From contig MNCI01000556.1 of the NCBI GenBank assembly GCA_015680685.1, positions 1,003,931 to 1,067,930 on the forward strand: a DNA stretch of 64,000 nt, written 5' to 3'. The notes under the pieces were generated by a model. That model was given only the letters and a program-made list of their open reading frames with translations, made no database searches and was not told the DNA's origin. Both the position numbers and the translations under genes were made by a program. Source of the DNA: Gnetum montanum (lineage: Eukaryota; Streptophyta; Gnetopsida; Gnetales; Gnetaceae). Positions 1 through 10,599 of this stretch are shown here, in pieces; within the stretch, counting starts at the first letter, position 1; each line of letters starts with the position of its first letter.

Positions 1-1467
1 CTATCATGACCAACTCTCCTTTCATGGTGATGAGGTCTAATTGGGCTTTAGTGAAATCACTAGGAATGTCAAACAAGATAGTCATTACTTGGCCTATCCC
101 TAGTAGTTAATCAAACACATCCTCATGCATCATAGGAGTCATTGAAGCCTCGACTAACACTTGCACATCTATGGTTCCTATTAGATCTATTGGAGGCACA
201 AAAAGCATGTTAAATGATTCTTTAATATGATTTTTGATTACCTTTTCTACACCTATTGTATCCTCATGTTGTATTACCATAACTATGGCACCTTCACTAG
301 TTTTGAGTGTTACTTGGAAGGACGTGGCATTCCTAGAGATTTTTCATGATCATTAGGATCCTTCTCCTCCTAACTATAGTGAGATGTCCTCTCATGTTAG
401 GTTGGCTGACACTGTTAGCTGTACATCATCATCCATGAATAAAAATAGGTTGGACTCATCCTTGCTTCCCCAATTGACTACTCAGTCTCACATAGTATTT
501 CTGTTTATGGCTCTACTTCCTTGTCTACTTCTTGTTCTTCATCAAGATCCTTTCTTAGTGCTGTAGATTTTAGGAGATCAGTGAAGGAGGCATTCTAAGC
601 CTTCCTGGGGATATCATTTGTATATCTTAGGATTCTAGCATGCTTGCACAGCCTTCTAATTAAGTAGGGAAATGGAAGTGTTGGTCTCCCTAACTTTGAT
701 TCTTCAAACCGTCATTGGATTTAAGTGAAATAAAACTAGGGAAGATTGGCCACAAATTTACCCATTAAACTGACACTTCCCCTAGCCACATAAGTTGAAA
801 TTAAATTAAGAAATTTTGTGGGAAATAGGTGGTAAGTCCTAATCTTGAAATAGGTTCTCTCTTCCAGAGTCATTTCATTATACATCTTATCCTCCTTGCA
901 TTATGCCCATCTTAGCTGCAATTTCTTGATCTCAGGGTTGGATCTAGTTGAGAGATGAGCAACATTAGCTCCTTCATTTGGTAGGTTGAGAGTCATAGTA
1001 ATCACTTTGATAGAATAAGATACATTCACTCTATAGATCTTAATAGTGGTGCCCTTGTCTTTATTATGCTAGAACTAATGAGTTTCACCTAAGTACCATT
1101 CGCCACTATTTGACAGAATGGGCCATAGTGGGGATGCCTTAAGTTGCATCCAAACCACTTCTGAAGAAAACTCTATGAATGGACTAAGATTCATTTCCAT
1201 GATTATTGAAGCCAACATGGACTTTTCTAAAGTGATAGCAAGGTAATCAAAAGGCAACGTGAGATGTTGTCCCTACTTAGGAGCCTATGGTTCTATAGCC
1301 TTCTCTTGCACCAATTGTCTAGTAGTAAGAGCCTCTTGGTGAATGTTGAAGGATTGGTCTTCCTACTCTACATGTTTTGCATGTTTTCCTTGCTAACCTT
1401 GGCCACCTCATGGATTCTTAGCAGCTCTTTGTGATGGTTCACCTTGAGCATCTCTTTTTGGATCCAT
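1..1467 (-). pseudogene. Element A extra 3' ORF (env position), 5' part, degenerate
   Basis: On the minus strand an ATG at 1,467 opens a frame beginning MDPKRDAQGEPSQ, and with scattered stops it can be followed to the window edge, about 480 codons. It is homologous to the ORF at 15,740-18,607 of element B: both start (M/I)(D/E)PK with EPSQ soon after, both have SP(L/M)WPI..S...EWY(L/M)GE (here near 1,080-1,140), and both later have an STY...(G)(K/R)F..NLP block followed by a LPFP(Y)LIRRLC-like block (here about 630-770). The FPxLIxxLC block recalls a domain annotated as 'putative plant transposon protein', but that is from memory and only suggestive. Function unknown. It sits downstream of where pol would be, the place of the env-like gene in Athila elements. 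No transmembrane segment is obvious in what remains. Confidence 0.6.
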
Positions 1468-1477
1468 CTGCAATCAA
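1468..1477 (-). promoter_or_regulatory. Candidate 3' splice acceptor before the extra 3' ORF of element A
   Basis: Minus-strand TTGATTGCAG directly abuts the ATG of the 3' ORF. A pyrimidine-containing tract ending in CAG is acceptor-like, and in elements B and C an AG also ends at the equivalent place. This would fit expression of the ORF from a spliced subgenomic RNA. Inference only. Confidence 0.35.
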
Positions 1478-3700
1478 GCAAAGATAAAGTGTTACCAAGG
1501 TTATATTTGGTATCATTAATTTATACCTTACTCATAACCTTAGTTCATTAATTTCATAATGCATATGATCATAGAGTTAGAAGAATTCTCAAGAACAATC
1601 CCCAAAAGGTTTTTATCTCCTTTGATGATCCTTTAAAATTGGTTCCTTTTCCTTATATATAACTTATAATGATGGTTATGGACCCATGGGCTGGAAAAAT
1701 TGGATTTCTAGCATTAACGTGAGTGATTTTTCATTATAACTCCTAAATTTTTTAATATTCTTACCCTTCTAATACATTCTATGTGATAGAAAATTTCAGC
1801 AATTTAGTGCAAGTTTCACATGCAAGCACCCCCCATGACTAAGTCATACACTTTGAGTTTAGATGGATCCAAAAGGCATAGAAATTGGAGTAGTAGAGAG
1901 CAAAATATCAGAAGTGGAAGATGAGTGTGCAACGTTCTAAGTCACAAGAGAAAATATGAACAACTCCCCTAGTAGCAAATGATGAAAATGAATTTGAACT
2001 ACTACAAGGATTGTAAATATACACTTTATGTGACCCAACGTTGGGTACATGATGTCATCTCAGGCTCAACATCAGGTATAGGATGTCGAGGTCAAAAAAT
2101 TTTCACTGAATGGGGTAAATAAGCATGAAAAATAAAGATCTATGATTGGTTTGAAGGTTTGAAGTTATGTCCATGATTCTAGGATAAGTGAAAAATCAAT
2201 TTGATGCATTGAAAATGTGATAAGGTGAAGTCATTGATAAGAAAAGTAATAGAATGAGTAAGAAAAAGGCATTGAAATTAAGGTTGTGTGGCAGATCAAT
2301 TACATGATAAGGGAAATGATAAAATGCAACAATTTGAGTGCTTGGAATGTGAAAAATGATGTGGTTGTATTAAACAAGTACAAGTCACAAAAGTGACACA
2401 AGTGAATACTCCCCAAAGTAGGCTCTAGCCTATGATACCCTTGTGTAACCACACCTAAAAATCGCTATAGGCACTATAAGGGTTGAATGCAATGCATACT
2501 TGTGAAACAAAAAACACATGTTAAAACTACCAAATTGAGATAATAACACTATGTTACATAGAACCACAAGTTATGATCACATGAACAATGAGATGGGATG
2601 GATCATAGAAAGGATTGTAGAAGTTGGAACATGAGGTGCCTCACCATGGTAACAATGAAACCTTATGTGTTATTAATGATGAAATAATCATGAGTTCTTC
2701 TATCCAAGATTCAAACCAAGTCCAAACCACATTTAAGTGACATTGCATCATTTCATCATGTCAGTAGACAACCATAAGATAATCAAAGTTGTAAGGAGTA
2801 ACATCACTTAGTGTTTTGTTCAAGGGAGGAGCTTTATTATGGCACACTTATTATATATATATATCTCTTTTGATGATGAGAAGCTACCAACCTTCAAGCA
2901 TGGGTACACATCTTTCTAGTGGGACCTGCAAAATTTTATTTAGTGCCATTTTAGAATATTATTACTTCCATTTTTTGTTAGATCTACAAGGACATGGTTA
3001 CAACCTCAGCAACATGATAGAACATATATAAGTGACCAAAGAGAATCCAAAAATCTCCTTGATTTCATACCTTTTATATTGCAGCTTGGTTCTACACTCT
3101 TCTATTTGGACATAATGATTATGAAGTTATTTTTTAGGTTGGATGATGAAAAAGGCTATCATTCTGACCAGAGCAAGAACCTCTTATTAATGGAATGAGT
3201 GGATGGATGTTGTGGTCTCAATATCTAAATAATCAATCCCTTATGACTTGATAACATAGAGAGAACCTCATCTAAATGGGTAACATGATCATTTTATTCA
3301 CATGCAAGATTACTCAACAAAGAATATGAAAACAACAACTATAAAAAATTATAAGAAATAGGAAAAATTGGATCAAGAAATAGGAAAATGACAAAAAATT
3401 GCAGAAAAAAAAAGATGAAAAGCACTTAAGAATCCTAAAGGTTAGACAGCAGGGTGCCCCCCATGACTAAACATTTGGTTGGGACAAGGATTAACAAGTG
3501 GATAACTAGGATCCATGCATGTATGAAACATTGGTACCTATCCATACCCTAGCCACTAGGTGTCTATTGGTGGTGTGTTGGGTAGATAGAAAAATTGTTT
3601 TTCACACACTTTATCATTATATGTATGGTGGGTTAGGGTATGAAGTGTGTTAATATTATGGATGTCTGACCAATGATTGCACCCTTAATCATGATATGGT
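1478..3700 (-). other. 3' noncoding region of element A
   Basis: No coding frame is convincing here. The minus strand contains TTAGTCATGGGGGG near 3,455-3,470 and again near 1,833-1,850, a motif also found at 28,983 and 30,348 in element C and near 18,890 in B. The stretch around 2,820-2,920 matches 29,630-29,720 of C in reverse (the 'acccatgc(t/c)tgaaggtt' block). A perfect 12-base palindrome CCCAACGTTGGG lies at about 2,037-2,048. The section marks where pol is absent: gag ends near 3,740 and the post-integrase motif begins near 3,470. Confidence 0.55.
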
Positions 3701-3739
3701 ATGCATGGATTTATTTATCTCCTCATTATTGTAGATACA

Positions 3740-5900
3740 TTGATTGGATTTGGGATTGGAGTACTGATGGATGGTGGCCCATATGTATGGTAAGAGGATG
3801 TTGGTTGAGATAAGGAAGGTGGTGCACCAGATTGGCCTTGTGTTGGCTCAAATGATATGGTGGATCCATGTGTGGTCTCCTTGGGCTTATGGCCTTTCTT
3901 TCAGAAGGGACATTTTTAACGTTACAATTAGAACCCACTGGTGTCATCATGTCTATGCACATTTGCAACACAATTGGCACTCTTTTGTTGGCATTGTGGT
4001 GCGAAACTTTCTTGTGTTGCTAGTGGTGGCATATAAGAAGGTGGAGAATGAGAATATCGAGGGTAGGATAGATGGTAAGAGGCATGAAGTGGTGATCCTT
4101 TAGGGGATTTCATAGATTGATGGTACTTGGGAGAGTGCTAGTGGCGATTTGAAGTAGAGGGTGTAGAACTTGTTTGAGAAATAGAATGTTGAACATAATA
4201 TCCTTGTAGTTTTGGTAGATATGGCTAATTTGGTGGTGGTCTTCCCCATGACTATGTTTTTGCCACTGTGGTTGATGACCATGTTGAGGCTAGTAATGGA
4301 TCCCCCTAGGATGGTATGATTGATTGTGGGACTATCTATAATTACCTTATGGAAGAGGAAATCTCCTGGGCATGTGCTTCTATACAAAGTTTGGATTTAA
4401 GGTACCTACCCAACACTCTTGTAGATGTAGGAAGACTAGGCAATGACTCTTCAAATGGTCATATATGTAAATATCACATCCATTATCTTCATCTGTGGTT
4501 GAGTCTATAGCCTCACTTTATTTATCCACCTTTCTCATTTGCCAAAAAATGTTCCTAACTATTTCTTGGTTCTGTATCATTTGCTTAGTATGATTGCCTA
4601 GCTTATTTTGCATGATCCTCTCCTCAATCGTATAAATGAGAGTTGAAGAATTTTCATATATCCATTTGGAAATCCTATTAAACTTTACTTTAAGTTTATC
4701 AATATTCTGTATTGGTAAGGTTTGTTGTGGAATCACTGTATTGAAAGTGGTTTCATTCTCCTTACCATAGATGTGGACCTCCTTCTATTGAAGAGTTGGA
4801 TGCCATTGATATTTCTCGACATTCTCCCATTTGCATATCTCTCCTTATTCTTTTGCCACATGTTGGATTAGCTCTTTGATTTGATGAACATGGAGCTCAT
4901 ATAATTGACCTAAGGCATACATCCCAAGGGTATCCCTCATATCATTACAAAGCCCATCTATAATGTGGAAACGTTGCCTTTCCTTAGAGAAACCATGGCC
5001 TGGGCATCTATTCAATAAGTCTTAATATCTATCTAAGGTCATGTCCAATGGTACATGTTGTTCTTGCTTCCTCTCTTGGATCTTTCTCCTCAGATTGAAC
5101 ACTCTTTCATAAGTTGGTATTTCTCATTGAAAAGATCCAACATTGTAGACCATCATTGGATTGAATTTGGTTTCAATGATCTATACCACACTTTGGCTCT
5201 ATCAATTAGTGTCCTAGGGAAGAGCTTAAGATTTTACCACCCACTTTCAATGTTGTAGAAAGAACAAGCATCATGGAAGGCTTGTAAATGATGTTGTGGA
5301 TCTAAATCATAACCTTCTACAAATTTAGGAATAGTATTCATGTCAAGCTTAGGTAGATGACTCTTTTTACAATGCCCGCTAGATATCTTTGCTATCTTTG
5401 TGATTTGCATTAGGCTCTTAGTGACCAATAGAGGTTCATCATCATCAAAAAAAATTGTGAGGGAAATGTCTATCTCTATTCATTTGATCATGATGATGTT
5501 GTCTTTGACCTTTTCCATGGGTCTGATTTTGGTTTTTAATTCAACCCTTTAGTGGAGCTGTATCTATATACCTACATTCATCTTCATCAGAACTAGACAT
5601 TGAAGGGAAAGATGAAGATGAGGAATTGGAAGAATTTCCATGGCTTCTATGGTGTTCCCCAGGGTCCCTTAATTTATCATTTCTTGGTTCCAAGGAGGTC
5701 TTAGGCCTTGAGGCCTTTCCTTGTTTAGGACTCATGCCATCTCCTCCAAGATTTTCTACCTTAGGTGAATGTGGTCTTGAGTGTCATTAATGTGGTCATG
5801 ATCATAAGAAACCCCTTCGTAAGGTTGGTCACTTCAATTTTCTTCATCATATATCTCATTAGTTCTCCAATGAATTTGTTTGCTATATAGTGCATTGTCA
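3740..5900 (-). pseudogene. gag: Element A gag (capsid polyprotein), degenerate
   Basis: Gag is the structural polyprotein that packages retroelement RNA. Minus-strand frames give, in order, a Ser-rich acidic N-terminal linker (5,541-5,735, SSNSSSSSFPSMSSSDEDE), the block LDMNTIP.F.EGYDLDP with LQAFHDAC (about 5,240-5,350), a helix-rich capsid-like part containing LIDRAKVWYRSLKP and LDLFNEKYQL (about 5,100-5,210), the block PGHGFSKE followed by a DGL motif (about 4,930-5,010), and a Pro/Ser/Tyr-rich C-terminal tail (about 3,740-4,110). The same blocks in the same order occur in gag of element C: LDMNDIPLFEGGY, LQAFHDAC, LGHGYSQRD. Several in-frame stops and frame changes break it. No CCHC knuckle is seen. 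Confidence 0.75.
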
Positions 5901-6020
5901 CTTTTATGTAAGAGAGACATTGTTGTTGGTTTATGATGTGTGTGAGCTAATATTTCTTGAAATATATATCATTAATGCCATTTTATAGTGATCATATATA
6001 ATATAACTAATCTAGATAAC

Positions 6021-6046
6021 TAGCGCCATCCCTAACAATGCCACCA
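6021..6046 (-). other. Primer-binding site of element A (tRNA-Asp type)
   Basis: One base inside the LTR end, the minus strand reads TGGTGGCATTGTTAGGGA. It agrees at about 12 of 18 positions with TGGCGCCGTTGCCGGGGA, the complement of a plant tRNA-Asp 3' end as I recall it, and most mismatches are transitions. The one-base spacing from the LTR is the same in element C. Confidence 0.5.
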
Positions 6047-6047
6047 A

Positions 6048-6900
6048 TGATTAGTTGTGAGTTATCCCCTATACTCAACCATACGAATCACAAGCATTCA
6101 TGCATGATCTTGTCAAATTCCATGGATGGGACTAGTTTTGGCATCTAGATCATTATGCTTTGATTGTAATTCATTGTCTTCCCACTTGGACTAGTGGTAG
6201 CTTTATCATGTATGGTTTAGTCCAAAGTGAGGTGTATGATGTTGTCTCTAATTATATGCTACTATTGATGATGATAAAAAGGTAGATTAATTGAGCTAAT
6301 GGATGATGTAAATTAATTGAGCCAATGCAATGAGTATCCACTCTTAATCATCTGCATACATCTTGGACTTCATGAGACTACTTCTAAGATTTCCAAGCAT
6401 ACATCACTAGGTGTGCCAAATAATACACCTTTGGATTACCAAGTATCTACACTTAAACACTCATGATTAAGGTGTACACATTTTGCTTAATAATAGAAAT
6501 AGTAAATATCAATCAATGGAAATATTTTAACTAAATAAAGTAATAAATAATTAACAATTAAAAGAAATAATAATATAAGTGGATGCTATAATGATGGGAG
6601 TGATCTCGATCTTTATTGCCATTCATGTAATGTGTTCAAGTATGTCACATTTGAATAAAGGTGCCACATGATTACAAACATCACACTATGGACATGCACT
6701 AGGAATAAAAAAACTTTAAGAAAGACTACAAGAAAATAAAAACTAAAACTAAAACCCAAGTGCTATATTTATAGGCAAGCCTAGAGGAGATGATGTCGGA
6801 TATTCGATGTCACTTCTTAGCTCCAACATCAGGGCCTAAGAAATGATGAATCATCCATTATGATGGTAAAAATATCTTGAAAAGATTACAAAAGGTGGAA
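6048..6900 (-). repeat. 5' LTR of element A (U3 end not resolved)
   Basis: The LTR 3' terminus is minus-strand ...CTAATCA at 6,048. From there it matches the other family LTRs at 14,631 (B), 22,654 and 31,924 (C), 10,047 (F) and 63,048 (J): an ATACGAATCACAAGCATT-type block, then TTGTCAAATTCCATGG, then a 'GTACACA..TTG..' block and 'accaagtatcta'. The TATA-like box lies at 6,765-6,774. The U3 start could not be placed; it may extend well beyond 6,900. Confidence 0.6.
6765..6774 (-). promoter_or_regulatory. TATA-like box of the element A LTR
   Basis: Minus-strand CTATAAATAT, preceded by TTGC. Element C has AAGCCTATAAATATAG at 31,149-31,162, and equivalent boxes occur in LTRs B, F and J at a comparable distance from the LTR 3' end. 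Confidence 0.5.
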
Positions 6901-7484
6901 AAAGTGCAAATTCCATCAAGTGGAGTTTAAAAATGGCTAAAAGAGGCAAAAATAGCTGAAAACAGGTCACTTACTATAAATAGTAAGGTTATTGTCAAAG
7001 GGGGTATACCTCCTTACTAAAGATGGTAAAGGATGGGATCAACCCCATCAACAATAGGCTTCCTAGATATAAAATAAAGTTCAAAAATGATAAAAATGGT
7101 CAAAACAAGTCACTTACTATAAATGGTAACTAGGTGTCAAAGGGGATATACCCCTTTACCAAAAATGGAAATGTGAAAAGGTTGTAACAAACTTCACCCA
7201 CGTTGGCTTCCTAGCTAGCCTCCATGTTGGGTGAAATAGGGGGAAAACAAGGGGATGAGATAAAGGGATCTCACACCTTCATATTATAACATTGGTGAAT
7301 GGGGTTTACTTTTGGTAAGTATTGTTTTAGTTGAAAAACCAAAGTGGAAACTTTGATTTTTACAAAGGTGACATTTTTATTTTTTTGAAATTGGCAACAT
7401 TGACCCTACTAGAAAAAATTCACAACAAGGAGTTTGGGTAATCCAAGAGGGGTAACACCCTAGCCAATGGGGGGTGTGGATGAC

Positions 7485-7580
7485 ACTTCCTAGCTGAGGA
7501 GGGGAATGACACTTCCTAGCTGAGGGGGGTAACACCCTTCCTAGGTAAGGGGGCCTATGACACTTCCTAGCTAGCTTTAA
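7485..7580. repeat. Four-copy direct repeat, about 21-24 bp per unit
   Basis: The phrase (A)CACTTCCTAGCTGAGG or a close variant occurs four times in about 95 bases, separated by G-rich spacers of 5-8 bases. This looks like slippage expansion. Confidence 0.7.
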
Positions 7581-8998
7581 AAATTCCTAGCAACTACTAT
7601 GAAATTTTTACCAAGATCCAAACACCTACACTGGGAGGTATGATACCCATGCTGGCTTTAGAAAATTTCTAGTAACTATTGCACATTTTATCAAAGCCCA
7701 AACACCCACACTAGAGGCTTGGTGGTAGAAGAAAAAGGGTCGAAAAATGGAAAATTAATTTAGGCAAAGAACTTGGGCAGAGGCCCTCCTTCTAACACCA
7801 AGGAACTGTAGCAATGGAAAATATCAACCATTAGAAAACTAGGGTTTCTTAGCTACAAACAACCTCAATGCTGAGTTCCTAGGACCTCCAAGAAAAAATG
7901 GGATTCAAGATGCCTTGGATGGTCTAGTAGATTATTTAGGAACTTAGGGGGTTGCAAATGGGATTGTAAAAGAAGAAAAAATTGTAGATCTAAAACCCCA
8001 AATGAATAAAAATTGCACAGAAAATGAAACCATAAACTTTATTAATTAAATAAAGAATGAGTTTAGGAATGTGTACAAAAGTGCTCATAGGAGAGCAAAG
8101 AGGAGTTCAGTTGGGTAGGGGTTCCAAGTAATTTTGAAGAAGATAGAATCCACTCCATGATTTGGATGCTCAACCACTCTTGATGTTGTTGAACCTCCTC
8201 TACTACTACTCAAAATCTACAACATTTGTCACTACTAGGATTAAGAAATGTGAAGGATTAGGGTAGCCAAAATGCTCCACACTAACATTTGGTGATCCCA
8301 AAGGGGGTAAAATTGAGACTTCAAGCTTACAAATCCTAAAGGAGGTAATAGGGATAATAGGGCTTCAATGGTTCTACACTGGTAGGTCACAAAAAGCTAT
8401 TTTTCTACTAGGAAGCAAGATCTCTTTTATGTTAAAAATGCAAAAATTCTCAAAATGCAAAGTATGCACAACTGCCAAGAGTGCCTCACCTAAAAATGGT
8501 ACTTCAGATTGGTTTATATAGGATTTTGGCCTTAATTTTTGCTACAAATTGGCTACAAATTTTGGCTACATTTCAATTGGGGTAGGTGCCAAAATTTAGG
8601 GTGTTATCATATATAGTAAGTATCATACACCCATGACCAATTTGTTTCCCAAAAATTGTAATGGGGGTGCACCTTCTATGCTGGCTTCACTCCTACATTG
8701 GTTTTTCTTCGTCTATGCTAGATCTGCAAGGCCCTTGCTAGAGTTTATGTCAAAATCTTGGCCATGTTGCTTCTATGCTGGGGAGGAGGAGGCGAATGAA
8801 TGATCAATGCTAGGTGTGAAGGTCAAACCCCTCCAAGCTAAGTTAACCCCCCTTTTATGTTGGGGGTGGGTGAGATGCATCCCCTTACACTTATCTACAT
8901 TGGCTTTGATGTCTCTACATTCAAATTAGATGGCCCACACCCCTCCATGTTGGGTTATCCCCCTACAAAAGTTTGCTAGCATAGAAAAGTGTATACCA

Positions 8999-9017
8999 CC
9001 CCCCCCCCCCCCCCCCC
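8999..9017 (+). repeat. Poly(C) homopolymer, 19 bases
   Basis: An uninterrupted run of 19 C follows ACCA at 8,995-8,998. Its exact length is prone to sequencing or assembly error. Confidence 0.9.
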
Positions 9018-9299
9018 ATAAAACCTATCAAATTATCATTTTTAGCATTCCAAAAGGCATTTTTGACACCCCCAAGCCCAAATACTAACACTAGGTAACT
9101 CTTTTTACTTGGAGAATAAGGTGTTGGTGACTTATTAGGCATTTGTTTTCAACCCCAAAAGTATAAAGTATTTGAGATCACGCTCCATGGATTATAACCT
9201 TTACATTTACAATGAAGTTTTGCCTTAGGTTTCATGGGATTTGGTTACAAAGGTTACAACATGCTAATTTGGTGGTGTTTCAAGTACATCAATGGTAAT

Positions 9300-10047
9300 G
9301 TATTCATTGCCTATATAAATGCAAACATCACTCGCATTTATGTTACCTTCATTTTTAGCCTTTGTTAAATTCTTATAGTTTCTTTCTTCAAGAGTTAATA
9401 AATTTTTTTCTTTAAGTGCATGCAACATAGACTTATGAGATTGTATAGTATTTTATTTGAGTGCCTATATACCTAGACACATTTGCATGGATGGTAATAA
9501 AATTGAGATTTCCTACATTCATCATAACACTTAGAGTAGCTTAATTCTACTTTTCATCACTTTACATTAGATGAAATTTACTTCCCTATTCTTAATTAAC
9601 TAATATTATTAATTATACAACATGTGATTACAACTATTTCAAGCATAATATATTAATGCTTTGTAATCCCAGTAGTGAACACTTGGTAACCAATCAGCAT
9701 TAATGTAGGTGTAGGATATATACATCAAATGTGAATGGATACTTCCATTAGGATAGTCAATTAACAAAAGAGTTAATTATTTCATTAATTTAATTCTCAA
9801 ATATTCATTCAATCATCTCGCAAATAAAAGAAAAATAATAAAAAATATAAAAATAAATATCTTATGCATCAACCACACTTAACCATATGCAAATTTTAAC
9901 ATAAGTATTGATTACAAAGATAACAACTTATAACTACACAATTCACTATTTAGGAATATCGGCAACTTAGATAACTAAGTTCATGGAATTCATCCAAATG
10001 ATGTTTCAATGCTTGTGATTCATATGGTTGGGCATAGGGACTACCCA
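9300..10047 (+). repeat. LTR F: plus-strand Athila-like LTR (5' LTR), U3 incomplete
   Basis: The TATA-like box CCTATATAAAT at 9,310-9,320, the block GTAATCCCAGTAGTG...CTTGGTAACC near 9,664-9,695, ATTCATATGGTTGGGCATAGGGACTACC (10,018-10,045) and an end near GCTCATTA are the same landmarks as in the element C LTRs, in the same strand. After the end, the bases TAATGATAAGC...TTAGCACTTGGTTATCC resemble the PBS-plus-leader of A, so this was probably a 5' LTR. The U3 start is unresolved. Confidence 0.6.
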
Positions 10048-10560
10048 CTGCTCATTAATAATGATAAGCATCTTAGCACTTGGTTATCCAAGACATATTA
10101 CTATTCTAAGTCCATAAAATTCAACCAAGTTTTGCATGAACAAATATGGGGGGATGTTAGACCTCGAAAAAAAATTTCTATTGATATTAACAGTGTATCA
10201 ATTACAGTAATTTGAACAAGTCATAGGGTTAAGGGGAAGGGGGAAGCTGAGAGCACTATGCAAGAAACTCAGGACCTGCCTTATAAAAAAACAAGTGTTA
10301 AGGGAGAAAGCCCAAATTGGGGCACCACCAAACGACCACCCATGCTGACTCGTTACAAGATAGAAGGACAAAGAATTAGATAAGGAATAAAAAAAGCTCT
10401 CAATTAAGGATAGAGATGCATGAACAAATATGATTCGTATGGCTTGGTATACAGTTACTTTGCTATTTAAAAGCTTTGATATTTTTAGTTTTTCTAAAAG
10501 TTGGGAAGATGTTGGTTTTGGAGTTCTTGATTTATTAAATTTATTTTAACAAACAAAAGA
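10048..10560 (+). other. Short internal remnant after LTR F
   Basis: About 500 bases with no convincing coding frame follow the F LTR before LINE sequence starts. A purine-rich stretch lies at 10,225-10,265. The rest of element F is not seen; the LINE or a deletion removed it. Confidence 0.35.
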
Positions 10561-10599
10561 GTATAAAAAAGAGATAGATCTTTTAATGGCAATGCATTG

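Larger units (their letters stand above)
1..6900 (-). mobile_element. Element A: Athila/Tat-like Ty3/gypsy retrotransposon lacking pol (partial)
   Basis: Reading the minus strand from right to left one meets a 5' LTR (3' end at 6,048), a primer-binding site, gag, a 3' noncoding stretch and a downstream ORF that runs off the window. The gag and 3' noncoding parts match those of element C (21.7-31.9 kb) in order and orientation. In C about 3.8 kb of protease-RT-integrase lies between them; in A only about 250 bases do. The 3' LTR would lie outside the window. The right edge of the 5' LTR is not resolved, so the outer limit is approximate. All coding parts carry stops and frameshifts. Confidence 0.75.
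6900..9300. other. Unassigned short-repeat-rich region between LTRs A and F
   Basis: No gene is visible. Internal repetition is strong: two blocks at about 6,968-7,050 and 7,108-7,180 share CACTTACTATAAATRGTAA and GTCAAAGGGG.TATAC; four copies of a CACTTCCTAGCT phrase lie at about 7,485-7,580; and CCAAACACC(T/C)ACACT occurs twice near 7,618 and 7,690. Many phrases of the type 'atg(c/t)tggg' and 'ccccctt' follow up to 9,000. The stretch may be the long U3 of LTR A, of LTR F, or both, or an older insertion. Confidence 0.4.

Noticed and set aside
3771-4103. 110-codon plus-strand frame opposite element A gag
   Set aside because: It lies antisense to the Pro/Ser-rich gag tail, whose minus-strand reading matches element C gag.
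7485-7580. Regularly spaced direct repeats considered as a CRISPR-like array
   Set aside because: Spacers are only 5-8 bases and repeats are imperfect; the context is a plant nuclear repeat, so slippage is the simple explanation.
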